A stretch of 64,000 nt of DNA from Acidovorax sp. YS12 (GCA_021496925.1 CP053915.1:4615501-4679500); one strand, 5' to 3'. Positions 49,374 to 60,700 are shown, numbered from the stretch's first letter. Numbers and translations: made by a program. The notes: a model not told the origin generated them from the sequence alone.

Positions 49374-49962
<589 letters not shown>

Positions 49963-49970
<8 letters not shown>

Positions 49971-50643
49971 GGCCGTGCTCCTCATCTTCGGGGGATGGAG
50001 GGGCATTGTCGGCCGCCGCCTGGGCGCTGTCCATCTGCGCGCGCACGAGCTGGAACAGCTCGCGGTAGGCGCGGCCCTTGCGCGGTGCCAGGCCCTGCGA
50101 TTCGGCCTCCTGGGCGTCGTGGGCCGGGGGCGCATCCTTGCGCGCCTGGCGGACCAGCGCGCGGATCTGCTGCGTGTCGGTGCCGGGGTAGTCGGCAAGC
50201 CAGGCGGCCAGCGCGTCGTCGCTGGCGATGAGCCGGTCGCGCCAGTGCTCGGCCTGGTGCAGCGCCAGCTTCTCGGCGGCCGAGCCGCTTTGCTGCTCGT
50301 CCAGCGCGGCCTCGATGGCGGCGACTTCGTCCTCATCCAGCTTGCGCATCAGCTTGCCGATGAACTGCATCTGGCGGCGCTTGCCCTCGAAGTTGGTGAT
50401 GCGCTTGGCCTCCTGCAGCGCCTCCTGCAGCTTTTCGGGCAGCTGCAGGCGCGCGAACAGGTCGGCGCGCAGCGTCAGCAGCGCATTGCCCAGCGCCTGC
50501 AGCGCCTCGCTTTCGCGCTTGAGGTCGGTCTTGCTGGCGTCCGGGGTGCCTTTGAGTTGGGCCTTGAGTTCGAGGTCCAGGTCGCTGCCTTCGGCAACGA
50601 AGCGGCCTTTCACGTAATAGCCTTTTTTGGGTTTGCGTGACAT
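49963..50643 (-). CDS. yjgA: DarP/YjgA ribosome-associated protein
   Basis: The 226-residue protein has the DUF615 core: LKRESEALQALGNALLTL, NFEGKRRQMQFIGKLMRKLD and LALHQAEHWRDRLIASDDAL. E. coli YjgA binds the 50S subunit and helps its maturation. It starts at ATG 50643 with the basic MSRKPKKGYYVKGRFV and is divergent from pmbA (80-bp gap), a pairing typical of proteobacteria. Confidence 0.93.
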
Positions 50644-50723
50644 GGTGGAGCAGGGGGAGAAGGGGGCGCGGCGGAAGGGCGGCCCGAAGCGCCAATGAAG
50701 CGGCAAGTATCATAGCCGCCGCT

Positions 50724-52133
50724 ATGAAAACCTCCCGTTCCCGCGCCGCGCGCGCCGATGCCTCCCTGCCCGAAAGCGGCTTCAGCTACACCCAAGACCA
50801 CTTCGCCGACCTGGTGGACCAGGCCCTGCGCCACGCCAAGAAGCTGGGTGCCACGAACGCGGGGGCCGAGGCCTCGGAGGGCTGCGGCCTGTCCGTCAAC
50901 GTGCGCAAGGGCGAGCTGGAGACGGTGGAGCGCAACCGCGACAAGTCCCTGGGCGTCACGGTCTACCTGGGCCAGCGCCGGGGCAACGCCAGCACGTCCG
51001 ACTTTTCCAGCGCGGCCATCGAGCAGACCGTGCAGGCCGCCTACGACATCGCGCGTTTCACCGCCGAGGACCCGGTGGCGGGCCTGCCCGACGCCGCCGA
51101 CATCGCCCCGCCCGAGACCCACCGCGACCTGCAGCTTTTCCACCCCTGGGCCATCACCAGCGAGGAGGCCGCGCGCCTGGCGCTGGAATGCGAGCAGGCG
51201 GCGCTGGCCACGCACAAGCGCATCACCAACAGCGAGGGCGCGGGCGTGTCGGCGCAGCAGAGCCACTTCTTCAGCGCCCACACGCACGGCTTTCGCGGCG
51301 GCTACGCCAGCTCGCGCCACAGCATCTCGGTGGCGCCCATCGCCTCGCTGCCGGGGCGCCACGGCGAGATGCAGCGCGACGCCTGGTACAGCTCCCAGCG
51401 CAACGCCGCCGACCTGGCCGCGCCCGAGGCCGTGGGCCGCTACGCCGCGCAGCGCGCGCTCAGCCGCCTGGGCAGCCGCAAGATTCCCACCACCGAATGC
51501 CCGGTGCTGTTCGAGTCGCCGCTGGCGGCGGGGCTGCTGGGCAGCTTCGTGCAGGCGGTGAGCGGCGGCGCGCTGTACCGCAAGAGCAGCTTCCTGCTCG
51601 ATGCGCTGGGCAACCAGGTCTTCCCCAAGCACATCGACATTTCCGAAGACCCGTTCATTCCAGGCGGCAAGGGCAGCTCGCCGTTCGACGAAGAGGGCGT
51701 GCGCGTGCAGGAGCGCCAGGTGGTCGAGGGCGGGCGCGTGCAGGGCTACTTTCTGTCGAGCTACTCGGCGCGCAAACTCGGCATGCGCACCACGGGCAAC
51801 GCCGGTGGCTCGCACAACCTGGCGCTGACCTCGCGCCGCACCCGGCCTGGGGACGACCTGCCGGAAATGCTGCGCAAGCTCGGCACGGGCCTGTTCGTCA
51901 TCGAGCTGATGGGGCAGGGCGTAAACTACGTGACCGGCGACTACTCGCGCGGCGTCAGCGGCTTCTGGGTGGAGAACGGCGAGATCGCCTTCCCGGTGCA
52001 CGAGATCACCATCGCCGGCAACCTCAAGACCATGTTCAAGGGCATCGAGGCCGTGGGAGCGGACGCCTACGGCTACGGCGCCAAGACGGTGGGCTCGGTG
52101 CTCATCAACCGCATGAAGGTGGCTGGGAGTTAA
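50724..52133 (+). CDS. pmbA: Metalloprotease PmbA (TldE)
   Basis: PmbA with TldD processes short peptides such as microcins and CcdA. The 469-residue protein has the PmbA pattern VNVRKGELETVERNRDKSLG, ITNSEGAGVSAQQSHFFSAH, GMRTTGNAGGSHNLAL and GQGVNYVTGDYSRGVSGFWV. The HExxxH zinc site is absent, as expected for TldE-type subunits. A palindromic repeat starts 5 bp after its stop. No tldD gene is in the window. Confidence 0.94.
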   Translation: MKTSRSRAARADASLPESGFSYTQDHFADLVDQALRHAKKLGATNAGAEASEGCGLSVNVRKGELETVERNRDKSLGVTVYLGQRRGNASTSDFSSAAIEQTVQAAYDIARFTAEDPVAGLPDAADIAPPETHRDLQLFHPWAITSEEAARLALECEQAALATHKRITNSEGAGVSAQQSHFFSAHTHGFRGGYASSRHSISVAPIASLPGRHGEMQRDAWYSSQRNAADLAAPEAVGRYAAQRALSRLGSRKIPTTECPVLFESPLAAGLLGSFVQAVSGGALYRKSSFLLDALGNQVFPKHIDISEDPFIPGGKGSSPFDEEGVRVQERQVVEGGRVQGYFLSSYSARKLGMRTTGNAGGSHNLALTSRRTRPGDDLPEMLRKLGTGLFVIELMGQGVNYVTGDYSRGVSGFWVENGEIAFPVHEITIAGNLKTMFKGIEAVGADAYGYGAKTVGSVLINRMKVAGS

Positions 52134-52137
52134 GAGG

Positions 52138-52186
52138 GTTTTTGGCCTCCAGCCTTTGCTGAGCAAGCGCGAGCAGCTCTTGAAAA
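52138..52186 (-). repeat. Palindromic repeat copy after pmbA, reversed
   Basis: TTTTTGGCCTCCAGCCTTTG, loop, CAAGCGCGAGCAGCTC. The orientation is reversed relative to most copies and one arm is diverged. Confidence 0.8.
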
Positions 52187-52280
52187 CGGAGCGAATCAGC
52201 TATCCATGGCGCTGCACATGAAACTGACACGGCCCAGGCCAGGCAGCCGCGGAGCTGGCTTTGCCAGGCCGCTGGCTGCG

Positions 52281-52341
52281 TCCCCCTCCCACGCGCAGCG
52301 TGAGAGAGGGGGAAGGCGCCGAAGGCGACTCAGGGGGTGTT
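52281..52341 (-). repeat. Post-stop hairpin repeat next to a membrane-protein gene
   Basis: On the minus strand: ACACCCCCTGAGTCGCC-TTC-GGCGCC, followed by a second hairpin between CCCCCTC and GAGGGGG arms (52281-52312). It directly follows the TGA at 52342. Confidence 0.65.
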
Positions 52342-53394
52342 TCATTTCCCGGCCTGCGCCGCCTGCCAGCGCTGGCGGTTCTTCTGCACGTCGCGCGCCA
52401 TCTGCATGCGCTGGCGGCCGTAGAGCTTCTCGTAGCCCTCGTTCCAGCCCAGCAAGATCCAGGGCTGGTGCGTGGCGATGTGGGCGAAGGCCGTGGCCAC
52501 CGCGTCCTCCTTGCCCTGGAGCGTGACGCTGGCGTCGCGCCACTTGAGCACCAGCGCGTGCGTCTCGCCCGCCGGGATCACGTAGTACAGCTTCTTCTTC
52601 GTCACCTGCGGGTGCGCCCACAGCAGCTCGTTGAGGTTGTACAGGTCCAGGTTCAGCCACTGCCTGCGCAGCAGGTGGTTGGCCGTCAGCGTCCAGCCGC
52701 CGATCTTCTGCGCCTCGGGCGCGCGCAGCTCCTGGTCGAGGATGCGCGTGACCGCATGCAGCCGCCCCCACTGGCTGGCGCGCGCAACGGCCGGGTGGGT
52801 CTGCGGGTTACGCATGCGGCCCAGGGCCACCAGGCCCCAGCCGCCCGCCGCCAGCACCAGCGCGCCCGCCAGGCCGAGCAGCCACCAGCCCTCGGTGCGG
52901 AAGTCGCGCAGGTCCAGCAGCAGCGGCAGGAAGTGCGGGCGCATCTTCTGCGCGCCGGGGGCGGCGAACAGGCGCTGCGCCACGTCGGCGGGCAGGGGCC
53001 GAACCTCGCCCACCAGATCCTTGCCGGGGGCGCTGTCGCCGTGCGCCTTCACCAGCACGAGCCGGCCGTCCAGGCGCGCGGCGAAGTAGTGGCCCGAAAT
53101 GCTGCGCCCCGTCTCCACCCCGCGCTTCTTGCGTACCGTGATCTCCTCAATGCCCGTGTCCAGCATCTCATCGGCGCGCACGCGCACCCAGCGGGGCGCC
53201 TTGGCGTCGCTGGCCGACAGCGTGTCCAGGCGCTGGGCCGTCACCGTGGTGGGGCCGCGGAAGAATTCGCGCAGGTAGGGCGCCTGGGTGCCGAGCCAGC
53301 CCGCCACGCAGGCCAGGACCAGCGCGGCGACGATGCAGCGGTTGCGGCTGGTGCGGCGGGCTTGCGTCAGCAGCCAGGAGGAGGGGGTGGTCAT
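52342..53394 (-). CDS. Uncharacterised two-pass membrane protein
   Basis: The 350-residue protein has one N-terminal membrane segment (IVAALVLACVAGWLGTQAPY), a periplasmic domain to about residue 168 (VRVRADEMLDTGIEEITVRKK), a second segment (WLLGLAGALVLAAGGWGLVAL), and a cytoplasmic domain ending in a basic helix (GRQRMQMARDVQKNRQRWQA). It resembles DUF6709-type proteins, but I am not certain of the family. The function is unknown. The RssA-like gene lies 28 bp upstream on the same strand, so the two may be co-transcribed. Confidence 0.75.
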   Translation of the reverse strand: MTTPSSWLLTQARRTSRNRCIVAALVLACVAGWLGTQAPYLREFFRGPTTVTAQRLDTLSASDAKAPRWVRVRADEMLDTGIEEITVRKKRGVETGRSISGHYFAARLDGRLVLVKAHGDSAPGKDLVGEVRPLPADVAQRLFAAPGAQKMRPHFLPLLLDLRDFRTEGWWLLGLAGALVLAAGGWGLVALGRMRNPQTHPAVARASQWGRLHAVTRILDQELRAPEAQKIGGWTLTANHLLRRQWLNLDLYNLNELLWAHPQVTKKKLYYVIPAGETHALVLKWRDASVTLQGKEDAVATAFAHIATHQPWILLGWNEGYEKLYGRQRMQMARDVQKNRQRWQAAQAGK

Positions 53395-53422
53395 CTTGTA
53401 CGGCTTTCTTGGGGCGCCAGCG

Positions 53423-54502
53423 TCACGGCGCTGCGCAGGAGTCGTCCAGCCCGGCCATGCTGGCGAGCTTTTGCAGGCGCGAGCGGTTGTCCAGGCAGGC
53501 CTGGTGGCGCGCCTGGGCTTCCTGCTGGCGTGCCAGGGTGGCTTGCTGCTGGGCCTGCTGCGCCGCGTGCCGGGCGGCCTGCGCGCGCTCGGCCTGCAAC
53601 TGCGCGATGCGCGCGCGGATCTGCGGCATCGCCGCCAGGGCGGCCTTCTCGCCCTCCACGATGGCCTGGGCGCGCTGGCTGAAGTCGGCCGGGCCGATGT
53701 CCAGCACCTGCGGGCGGATCACCACGTCGGCCCGCGCCAGCTCGGCCTGGCCGAGCTTCTGGCCCATGATGGCGATCGACTGGCCCAGCGCGCCCAGCAG
53801 GTGCCCGGGCGCCTGGCCCCGGGCCTTGTTGGAGATGTCCACGGCAATCACCACGTCGGCGCCGAGCTGGCGCGCGGCGTCCACCGGCACGGGGCTGACG
53901 ATGCCGCCATCGACGAAATGGTGCTTGCCGATGGCCACCGGCTGGAACACCCCCGGCACGCTGCTCGACGCGCGCACCGCCTGGCCCGTGTTGCCGCGCG
54001 CGAACACCGTGCGCTCGCCGTCCTCCAGCCGCGTGGCCACGGCCACGAAAGGCCGGGGCAACTGCTCCAGGGGCTTGCGGCGCACCTGCTCGTTCACGTA
54101 GTCCTCCAGCTTCTGGCCTTGCACCAGCCCGCCGGAAGACAGCTGCAGGTCGCGGATCTTGGCTTCGTCCAGCGCCACGGCTTTTTCCTGCAGCTCGAAG
54201 GCATTCATGCCGCTGGCGTACAGCGCGCCCACCACGCTGCCCGCGCTGGTGCCCGCCACCACGGCGGGGACAAAGCCGTTGGCCTCCAGCATCTTGATGA
54301 CGCCGATATGGGCGAACCCCTTGGCTGCGCCGCCGCCCAGGGCCACGCCCACCTTGACGGGCGCCGCCGCTGGCGTTGGCGTGGCGGCGGCGGGCCCGGC
54401 CTGCGCCGCCGGAGGCGGTGGTGCCGGCGGGTTGCTGCCGCAGGCGGCAAGGCCGAGAAGGCTGGAAAGCACCAGGGGGCGCAACGGGAAGGCCAGGCGC
54501 AT
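53423..54502 (-). CDS. Patatin-like lipoprotein (RssA family)
   Basis: The 359-residue protein has a lipobox (SLLGLAAC, Cys21), a Pro/Ala-rich tether, and the patatin-like phospholipase core: oxyanion loop GGGAAKGFAHIG, nucleophile elbow GTSAGS and catalytic Asp in VDGGIVSPVP. The RssA subfamily is close in sequence. The C-terminus is a Gln/Ala-rich coiled coil (residues about 295-345). It should be a lipid-anchored hydrolase; the substrate is unknown. Confidence 0.88.
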   Translation of the reverse strand: MRLAFPLRPLVLSSLLGLAACGSNPPAPPPPAAQAGPAAATPTPAAAPVKVGVALGGGAAKGFAHIGVIKMLEANGFVPAVVAGTSAGSVVGALYASGMNAFELQEKAVALDEAKIRDLQLSSGGLVQGQKLEDYVNEQVRRKPLEQLPRPFVAVATRLEDGERTVFARGNTGQAVRASSSVPGVFQPVAIGKHHFVDGGIVSPVPVDAARQLGADVVIAVDISNKARGQAPGHLLGALGQSIAIMGQKLGQAELARADVVIRPQVLDIGPADFSQRAQAIVEGEKAALAAMPQIRARIAQLQAERAQAARHAAQQAQQQATLARQQEAQARHQACLDNRSRLQKLASMAGLDDSCAAP

Positions 54503-54617
54503 GGCGTGAAGCTCTGCTGTCAGGGAAAGCGCCGCAGTGTATCGGCTGGGGGGCGGGCGGGGAGGGCGATGGTGTTATTGGATGTACAAAGCACGTTCCC
54601 AGAAGGAATCCGCGGCC

Positions 54618-55364
54618 ATGATGGAAAAGAGAAACTGGTTCGACCAAGGCGGGCAGTCGTACGCGCAGTACCGGCCCGAGTACCCCGAGGCCCTGGCGGC
54701 GTTCCTCGCGGCGGCCGCGCCCGCCACCCGGCTGGCGGTGGACGTGGGCTGCGGCAATGGGCAACTGACCACGCTGCTGGCCCGGCACTTCGCGCAGGTG
54801 GCGGGCATCGACCCCAGCGCGGACCAGATCGCGCACGCCAGGGCCGCCTCCGGCGTGGCCTACGCCGTGGCGCCGGCCGAGAAGCTGCCCTTCGCCGACG
54901 GGGTGGCAAGCGCCATCACCGCGGCCCAGGCGGCGCACTGGTTCGACCTGCCCGCGTTCTACGCCGAGGTGCGGCGCGTTGCGCACCAGGGCGCCGTGGT
55001 GGCGCTCATCAGCTATGGCGTGCTGGCGTTGGAAGGCGCCCTGGGCGAGCGTTTCCAGCGTTTCTACGCGGAGGACATCGGCCCCTTCTGGCCGCCTGAG
55101 CGCAGGCTCGTGGACGCCGGCTACGCCGGCATGGACTTTCCCTTCGCGGAGCGCCCGGCACCGGCGCTCGCCATCGAACAGATGTGGAACCTGGGCCGGT
55201 TCCTGGGCTACGTCGCCACCTGGTCGGCAGTGAAGAACGCGCGCCAGGCGGGGAAGGAGGCGCTGCTGGCTGCCTTCGCGGACGAATGCGCCGCGCTGTG
55301 GGGCGATGCCGCCGAGCGGAAGCGGGTGACCTGGCCCCTCCACATGCGGCTGGGGTGGGTTTAA
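54618..55364 (+). CDS. Class I SAM-dependent methyltransferase
   Basis: The 248-residue protein has the methyltransferase 11-type SAM motif I AVDVGCGNGQLTTLLARHF (residues about 34-52), acidic motif II VAGIDPSADQIAHA and AEKLPFADGVASAITAAQAA. The substrate is unknown. Yeast Crg1-like and trans-aconitate methyltransferase-like proteins have similar patterns (WFDQGGQSYAQYRPEYP). ATG 54618 is used. A palindromic repeat starts directly after its stop. Confidence 0.85.
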   Translation: MMEKRNWFDQGGQSYAQYRPEYPEALAAFLAAAAPATRLAVDVGCGNGQLTTLLARHFAQVAGIDPSADQIAHARAASGVAYAVAPAEKLPFADGVASAITAAQAAHWFDLPAFYAEVRRVAHQGAVVALISYGVLALEGALGERFQRFYAEDIGPFWPPERRLVDAGYAGMDFPFAERPAPALAIEQMWNLGRFLGYVATWSAVKNARQAGKEALLAAFADECAALWGDAAERKRVTWPLHMRLGWV

Positions 55365-55365
55365 G

Positions 55366-55420
55366 CCAAAAAGCCTTTCAGCCCTTGTGTAGAAAGCGCT
55401 AACAGCTCCTGAAAAAAGAG
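55366..55420 (-). repeat. Palindromic repeat copy between converging genes
   Basis: AAAAAGCCTTTCAGCCCTTG, loop, AAAGCGCTAACAGCTCCTG and an A-run. Arms are partly diverged. It lies between the methyltransferase and dehydrogenase stops and may terminate both. Confidence 0.8.
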
Positions 55421-55433
55421 CATTCGCGCCGCT

Positions 55434-56522
55434 TCACCCCTGGGCAATGCAGGCGGCGATGGCCTGGCCCACTTCGGTGGTGCTGGCCGTGCCGCCCAGG
55501 TCCGGCGTGCGCGGGCCGGTGCGCAGCACGGCCTCGACCGCTGCCACGATGGCATCGTGCGCCTGGCGGCCGGGGCCCTCGCCGTGGGTGAGGAAGTCCA
55601 GCATCAGCGCGCCCGACCAGACCATGGCGATAGGGTTGGCGATGTTGCGCCCGTAGATGTCGGGCGCCGAGCCGTGCACGGGCTCGAACAGGCTGGGGAA
55701 GGCACGCTCGGGGTTCAGGTTGGCCGAGGGCGCCAGGCCGATGGTGCCGGTGGTGGCCGGGCCCAGGTCCGAGAGGATGTCGCCGAACAGGTTGGTAGCC
55801 GCCACCACGTCGAAGCGGCCCGGCTGCAGCACGAAGCGCGCCGTGAGGATGTCGATGTGCTGCTTGTCCAGCGCCACATCCGGGTACTTTTGCGCCACCT
55901 CTTCGGCGCGCTGGTCCCACCAGGGCATGCTGATGGCGATGCCGTTGCTCTTGGTGGCCAGGGTCACGTGCCTGCGCGGGCGGCTCTGCGCCAAGTCGAA
56001 GGCGAACTTCAGCAGGCGCTCCGCGCCCTTGCGCGAGTAGACCGATTCCTGGATCACGATCTCGCGATCCGTGCCCTCGTACATGATGCCGCCCAGCGAC
56101 GTGTACTCGCCCTCGGTGTTCTCGCGCACCACCACGTAGTCGATGTCGCCGGGCTGGCGGCCGGCCAGCGGGCAGGGCACGCCCTCGAACAGGCGCACGG
56201 GGCGCAGGTTGATGTACTGGTCGAACTCGCGGCGGAATTTGAGCAGCGAGCCCCACAGCGACACGTGGTCGGGCACGGTGGCGGGCCAGCCCACGGCGCC
56301 GAAGAAGATCGCGTCCATGCCCTGCAATTGCGCCTTCCAGTCGTCGGGCATCATTTTCCCGTGCTGTGCGTAGTAGTCGCAGTGGGCCCAGTCGAAGGCA
56401 TGGAATTCGAGCGGCAGGCCGAAGCGCCGGGCGGCGGCCTGCACGGCGCGCAGGCCTTCGGGCATGACTTCGCGGCCGATGCCGTCTCCGGCGATCACGG
56501 CGATCTGGTAGGTGCGGGGCAT
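55434..56522 (-). CDS. Tartrate / D-malate dehydrogenase
   Basis: The 362-residue protein belongs to the isocitrate/isopropylmalate dehydrogenase family, with AVIAGDGIGREVMPEGLRAV, RVVREN-type loop VVRENTEGEYTSLGG, and NLFGDILSDLGPATTGTIGL. Residues FEPVHGSAPDIYGRNIANP complete the NAD site. The match to the tartrate dehydrogenase (TtuC/YeaU, DmlA) subgroup is seen in FDWAHCDYYAQHGKMMPDDW. It probably oxidises D-malate or tartrate. ATG 56522 has a GGAG sequence (in AGGAG) about 5 nt upstream on its strand. It is divergent from the EamA transporter. Confidence 0.88.
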   Translation of the reverse strand: MPRTYQIAVIAGDGIGREVMPEGLRAVQAAARRFGLPLEFHAFDWAHCDYYAQHGKMMPDDWKAQLQGMDAIFFGAVGWPATVPDHVSLWGSLLKFRREFDQYINLRPVRLFEGVPCPLAGRQPGDIDYVVVRENTEGEYTSLGGIMYEGTDREIVIQESVYSRKGAERLLKFAFDLAQSRPRRHVTLATKSNGIAISMPWWDQRAEEVAQKYPDVALDKQHIDILTARFVLQPGRFDVVAATNLFGDILSDLGPATTGTIGLAPSANLNPERAFPSLFEPVHGSAPDIYGRNIANPIAMVWSGALMLDFLTHGEGPGRQAHDAIVAAVEAVLRTGPRTPDLGGTASTTEVGQAIAACIAQG

Positions 56523-56661
56523 GGGGCTCCTGGGTGGGCAAAGGAGGCGATTCTTCAGGAGAACGCCGCGCGCGGCAATCCGCCCCGTGTCGGCCCGGCG
56601 TCATGCGGCGGCCCGCGGACGGCCCCACAATGCGCGCTTTCATCGACGAAGCCGATACGCC

Positions 56662-57591
56662 ATGGATACCCGCAATGCCCTCGATACCCGCGCCGTGGGC
56701 CTGATGGTGGTGCTGTGCCTCATCTGGAGCGCGCAGCAGATCGCCCTCAAGGCCACCGCGCAGGACTGCGCGCCGCTGCTGCAGATCGCGGTGCGCTCGG
56801 GCGTGGCCGCGTTGCTGGTGGGGCTGTGGATGGCCTGGCGGCGCGAGCGCCTGACGCTGGCCCACGGCGTGTGGCAGCCGGGCGTGGCGGCGGGGGCGCT
56901 GTTCGCGCTGGAGTTTTTGCTGGCGGGCGAGGGGCTGCGCTACACCTCGGCGGCGCACATGGTGGTGTTCCTCTACACCGCGCCCATCTTCGCCGCGCTG
57001 GGGCTGCACTGGCGGCTGCCGGCGGAGCGGCTGGCGCCGCTGCAGTGGGCGGGCATCGCGCTGGCCTTCGCGGGCATCGTGGTGGCGTTCTTCCTGCGCG
57101 GCACCCAGGGCGCGGGGCCGGACTGGCAGCGCATGCTGTGGGGCGACCTGCTCGGGTTGCTGGCCGGGGCGGCGTGGGGCGCCACCACGGTGCTGATCCG
57201 CGTCACGCGGCTGAGCAGCCTGCCGGCGTCGCAAACCCTGCTGTACCAGTTGGTGGTGGGCTTTGCGCTGCTGCTGCCGCTGGCCTGGGGCGCGGGGCAT
57301 GTCGGCGCCTTCCGTGGCACGCAGGCGGTGTGGGCCAGCCTGGCGTTCCAGTCGGTGGTGGTGTCGTTCGCCAGCTTCCTGCTGTGGTTCTGGCTGCTGC
57401 GCACCTACCTGGCCTCGCGGCTGGGGGTGTTCTCGTTCCTTACGCCGCTGCTTGGCGTGGCGCTGGGGGCGTGGCTGCTGGACGAGCCCATCGCGCCGGG
57501 CTTCCTGGCCGGGGCGGTGCTGGTGCTGGCGGGCGTGGTGCTGGTCAGCAGCCACGGCTGGCTGGTGCAGCGCTGGGGGTCGGCCCGATAG
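56662..57591 (+). CDS. EamA family (DMT) transporter
   Basis: The 309-residue protein has ten membrane segments in two EamA repeats (VVLCLIWSAQQIALKATAQ, then LLGLLAGAAWGATTVLIRVT starting the second). Members export metabolites and amino acids; the substrate is unknown. ATG 56662 fits the first helix. A 7-bp stem (57596-57602 with 57611-57617) follows the stop and resembles a decayed copy of the palindromic repeat. Confidence 0.88.
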   Translation: MDTRNALDTRAVGLMVVLCLIWSAQQIALKATAQDCAPLLQIAVRSGVAALLVGLWMAWRRERLTLAHGVWQPGVAAGALFALEFLLAGEGLRYTSAAHMVVFLYTAPIFAALGLHWRLPAERLAPLQWAGIALAFAGIVVAFFLRGTQGAGPDWQRMLWGDLLGLLAGAAWGATTVLIRVTRLSSLPASQTLLYQLVVGFALLLPLAWGAGHVGAFRGTQAVWASLAFQSVVVSFASFLLWFWLLRTYLASRLGVFSFLTPLLGVALGAWLLDEPIAPGFLAGAVLVLAGVVLVSSHGWLVQRWGSAR

Positions 57592-57726
57592 GGAGCGCTT
57601 GCGGTCATTGGCAAGCGTGCCGTGGCGCTGGTTTGCGGGCGCCCTGGTTTGGTGCGTGTGGCGTAGAACTTGCTAGCGATTGTCGTATTGACAACCAAGA
57701 GGCATCCGCCGCGATGCCGCACCGCC

Positions 57727-60700
57727 ATGGCATTCATGCATCGTGTTTCCGGCTGGCTGGGCCGGCTCAGCGTGGGGCGCAAGCTCATGCTGATCTATCT
57801 GCTCGACCTCACCGCAGTGATCTATGTGTCGGGCATTCTGATCCATGAGAAGTACCTGGCGATCAACTTTGCCCGCAAGGAAATGGTGGGAACCGAGTAT
57901 GTAGAGGTGGTGCGCGATGGCCTGCTGGGGGCGTTTGCGCCGCAGGCACCGGCCGTTTCCGCGCGGCCGCTGCTTGCGCGGCTGGAGGCGGTGCGGGCCG
58001 AGCACGACGCGGTATTGAGCAGCGCTTCCATGAGCGAACCCTTCCAGGCCACGCTGGCCGCGCTGGGCGATGCGCCTGCCGGTGCCGGGGGGCAGCAACA
58101 GCTGCTGCGTGAGGGGCGGGAGCTGCTGACGACGGTGGGCAACCAATCCAACCTGATCCTTGATCCTGACCTGGACAGCTACTACGTCATGTCGCTGATG
58201 ATCTTGCGCTACCCCGAGCTGTTGCAGGTGCTGCACGAAACCCAGCAGTTCCTGCGCAGTGGCGCGCACGCCCAGGGGCCCGGCGGCCCGGCGCAGTTGT
58301 TGACGCTGGTGGGACGCATGGATGCTGCGCTGCAGGGTATCGAGTCGGATCACGGCCAAGCGTTCATCGCTGGCAATGCGGCGCTGCGGGAGGCCCTGGG
58401 CACGCAGCGCGAGGCCTTGCGCGCCAGTATCACGGAGCTGTTGCGCCAGTTGCAGGCCATCGCAGCGGGCGGTGCGCCAACGGATCTGGCGGCCGTGGGA
58501 CTGCGCAGCGAGCAGGTGCTGGTGGCGCTGCGCGATGCCTGGAATGTGGCCACGGTGCAGATGCACCGCCTGCTGGACAACCGGGTGGACGTGCAGTTCC
58601 ACCGCATGTGGCTGCATATGGGCACGGCGATGCTGTTGCTCGGCTGCATCTTGAGCCTGGTGACGCTGGTGGCGCGGCAGATTGCCAAGCCACTGCAGCA
58701 ATTGGCCCGGGTGGCGGACGAGGCGCGGCGCAGCGGCGACCATCGCTTGCGCGCGGTCTGGAGCAGCCGCGACGAGATCGGCCGCCTGGTGACGGCGTTC
58801 AATGAAATGCTGGCCCAGCTCGACCGCGAACGCCTGCAGCAGCAGGAACTGGCGGCCAGCGCCCGGGCCGCTCAGGCGCAGCGCGAACTGGTGGAGGCGC
58901 TGCCTATTCCCATGGTGGTGACTTCGATTCCAGAACACGAGGTGCTGCATGCCAATGCGCCGGCGCGCCCGTGGCTCAACGGCGTGGCGCGCGACCCATG
59001 GCGGCAGGGGCTGGAGCCTGGCGTGCGGGCGCGCTTTTTCCAGCGCCTGGCGGACCACGATGTGGTGGACGAGTTCGAGGTGCGCTGGAAAGGCGGCGGC
59101 GAGCCGCTGTGGGCGGTGCTGTCGGCGCGGCGGCTGCGCTTTCAGGGGCGCGATGCGATGCTTACGGCCTTCACGCCGATCAATGTGCTCAAGGTGATGG
59201 AGCGGCGGCTGGAGCTGTGGGCCAAGGTGTTCGAGGCCTCTTCCGAGGGCATTATCATCATGGGGCCGGATCTGCACATCATCAGCGTGAACAAGGCGTT
59301 TTGCCGCAGCACGCACTACGACTTCTATGAATTGCTGGGCGAGAGGCTGGCGCTGCTGCTGGACGAGGACGGCGGCGATGCCCCGCTGTGCGAGCGCATC
59401 TGGGACACCATGCGCGAGCGCGAGTCCTGGCAGGGCGAGGTGCGCTTTCGCCGCCGCTCGGGAGAGACCTACCCGGCGTGGCTCATGGTGTCCGCCGTAC
59501 GTGAAGGCGGCAAGGGGGGCGCTGTGGCCAACCACATTGGCATTGCCATTGACATTACGGACCGCAAACTCAACGAGGAACGCATCCGTTTTCTGGCCCA
59601 CCATGATGTGTTGACCGAACTGCCCAACCGTTCGCTGTGCGAGCAGCGTTTGCAGGCGGCGCTGGCCCAGGCCCGGGCTGCCAGCGGGCGGGTGGCGGTG
59701 CTGTTCATCGATCTGGACCGCTTCAAGAGCATCAACGACACGCTGGGCCACCATATTGGCGATGGGCTGTTGCGCTCGGTGGCAGCACGGCTGACGCAAT
59801 CCGTGCGTGGCCAGGACACGGTGAGCCGGCTGGGCGGTGATGAGTTCGTGGTGGTGATGCAGGGCGTGGCGGGGCGTGAGGACGTGCAGCAACTGGTGGA
59901 GCAGCGCCTGATCCCGCTGATCCGCCAGGCGCATCTGGTGGAGGGGCATGAGTTGCATGTGTCGTGCAGCGTGGGCATGGCCCTGTATCCCGAGGATGGG
60001 CAGGAACTGGAGGAGTTGATGCGCCGCGCCGACGCTGCCATGTACGAAGCCAAGACCACCGGGCGCGATATGGCTTGCTTCTATTCCGCGCAGACCGACC
60101 AGCGCGCCCTGGCGCGCCAGAGCCTGGAGCAGTACCTGCGCCGCGCGCTGGAGCGCAATGAATTCTCGCTGCACTACCAGCCGCGGGTGCGGGCGCAAAA
60201 CGGGCAGCTGGTGGGGCTGGAGGCCCTGCTGCGCTGGACGCATCCCACGCTCGGCATGGTGCCGCCGTCGGAGTTCATTCATATCGCGGAAGAGGCCGGG
60301 CTGATCCGTGGCATCGGCGCCTGGGTACTCCAGGAGGCCTGTGCGCAGTGGATGCGCTGGCGCCAGGATACCGGCGCCGGGGCGCAGGCCCTGGGGCGTA
60401 CGGTCATGTCGGTCAACCTCTCGGCCGCGCAACTGGCGGATCCGCAACTGGTGCCCGACGTTCAGGCCGTACTCAAGCGCCTGGGCATGCCGGCGTCAGC
60501 CCTGGAGCTGGAGATCACGGAGTCGCAGCTCATGGACAACGCCCACGCGGCACAGCAGCAACTGGCGGCACTCAAGGCGCTGGGGGTGCATCTGTCGATC
60601 GACGACTTTGGCACCGGCTATTCCAGCCTGGCCTACCTCAAGCGCTTCGACATCGACAAGCTCAAGATCGACCGTTCCTTCGTGCGCGAACTGCTCACCA

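Noticed and set aside
57595..57617. A seventeenth copy of the palindromic repeat after the EamA gene
   Set aside because: Only a 7-bp stem with CGCTTGC/GCAAGCG is shared and the AGCTGCC and GGAGGCC ends are absent, so it is mentioned only as a possible decayed copy.
57673..60447. A 924-residue open frame antisense to the GGDEF-EAL gene
   Set aside because: The plus-strand gene has all its domains and motifs; the antisense frame is compositionally a GC-skew artefact.
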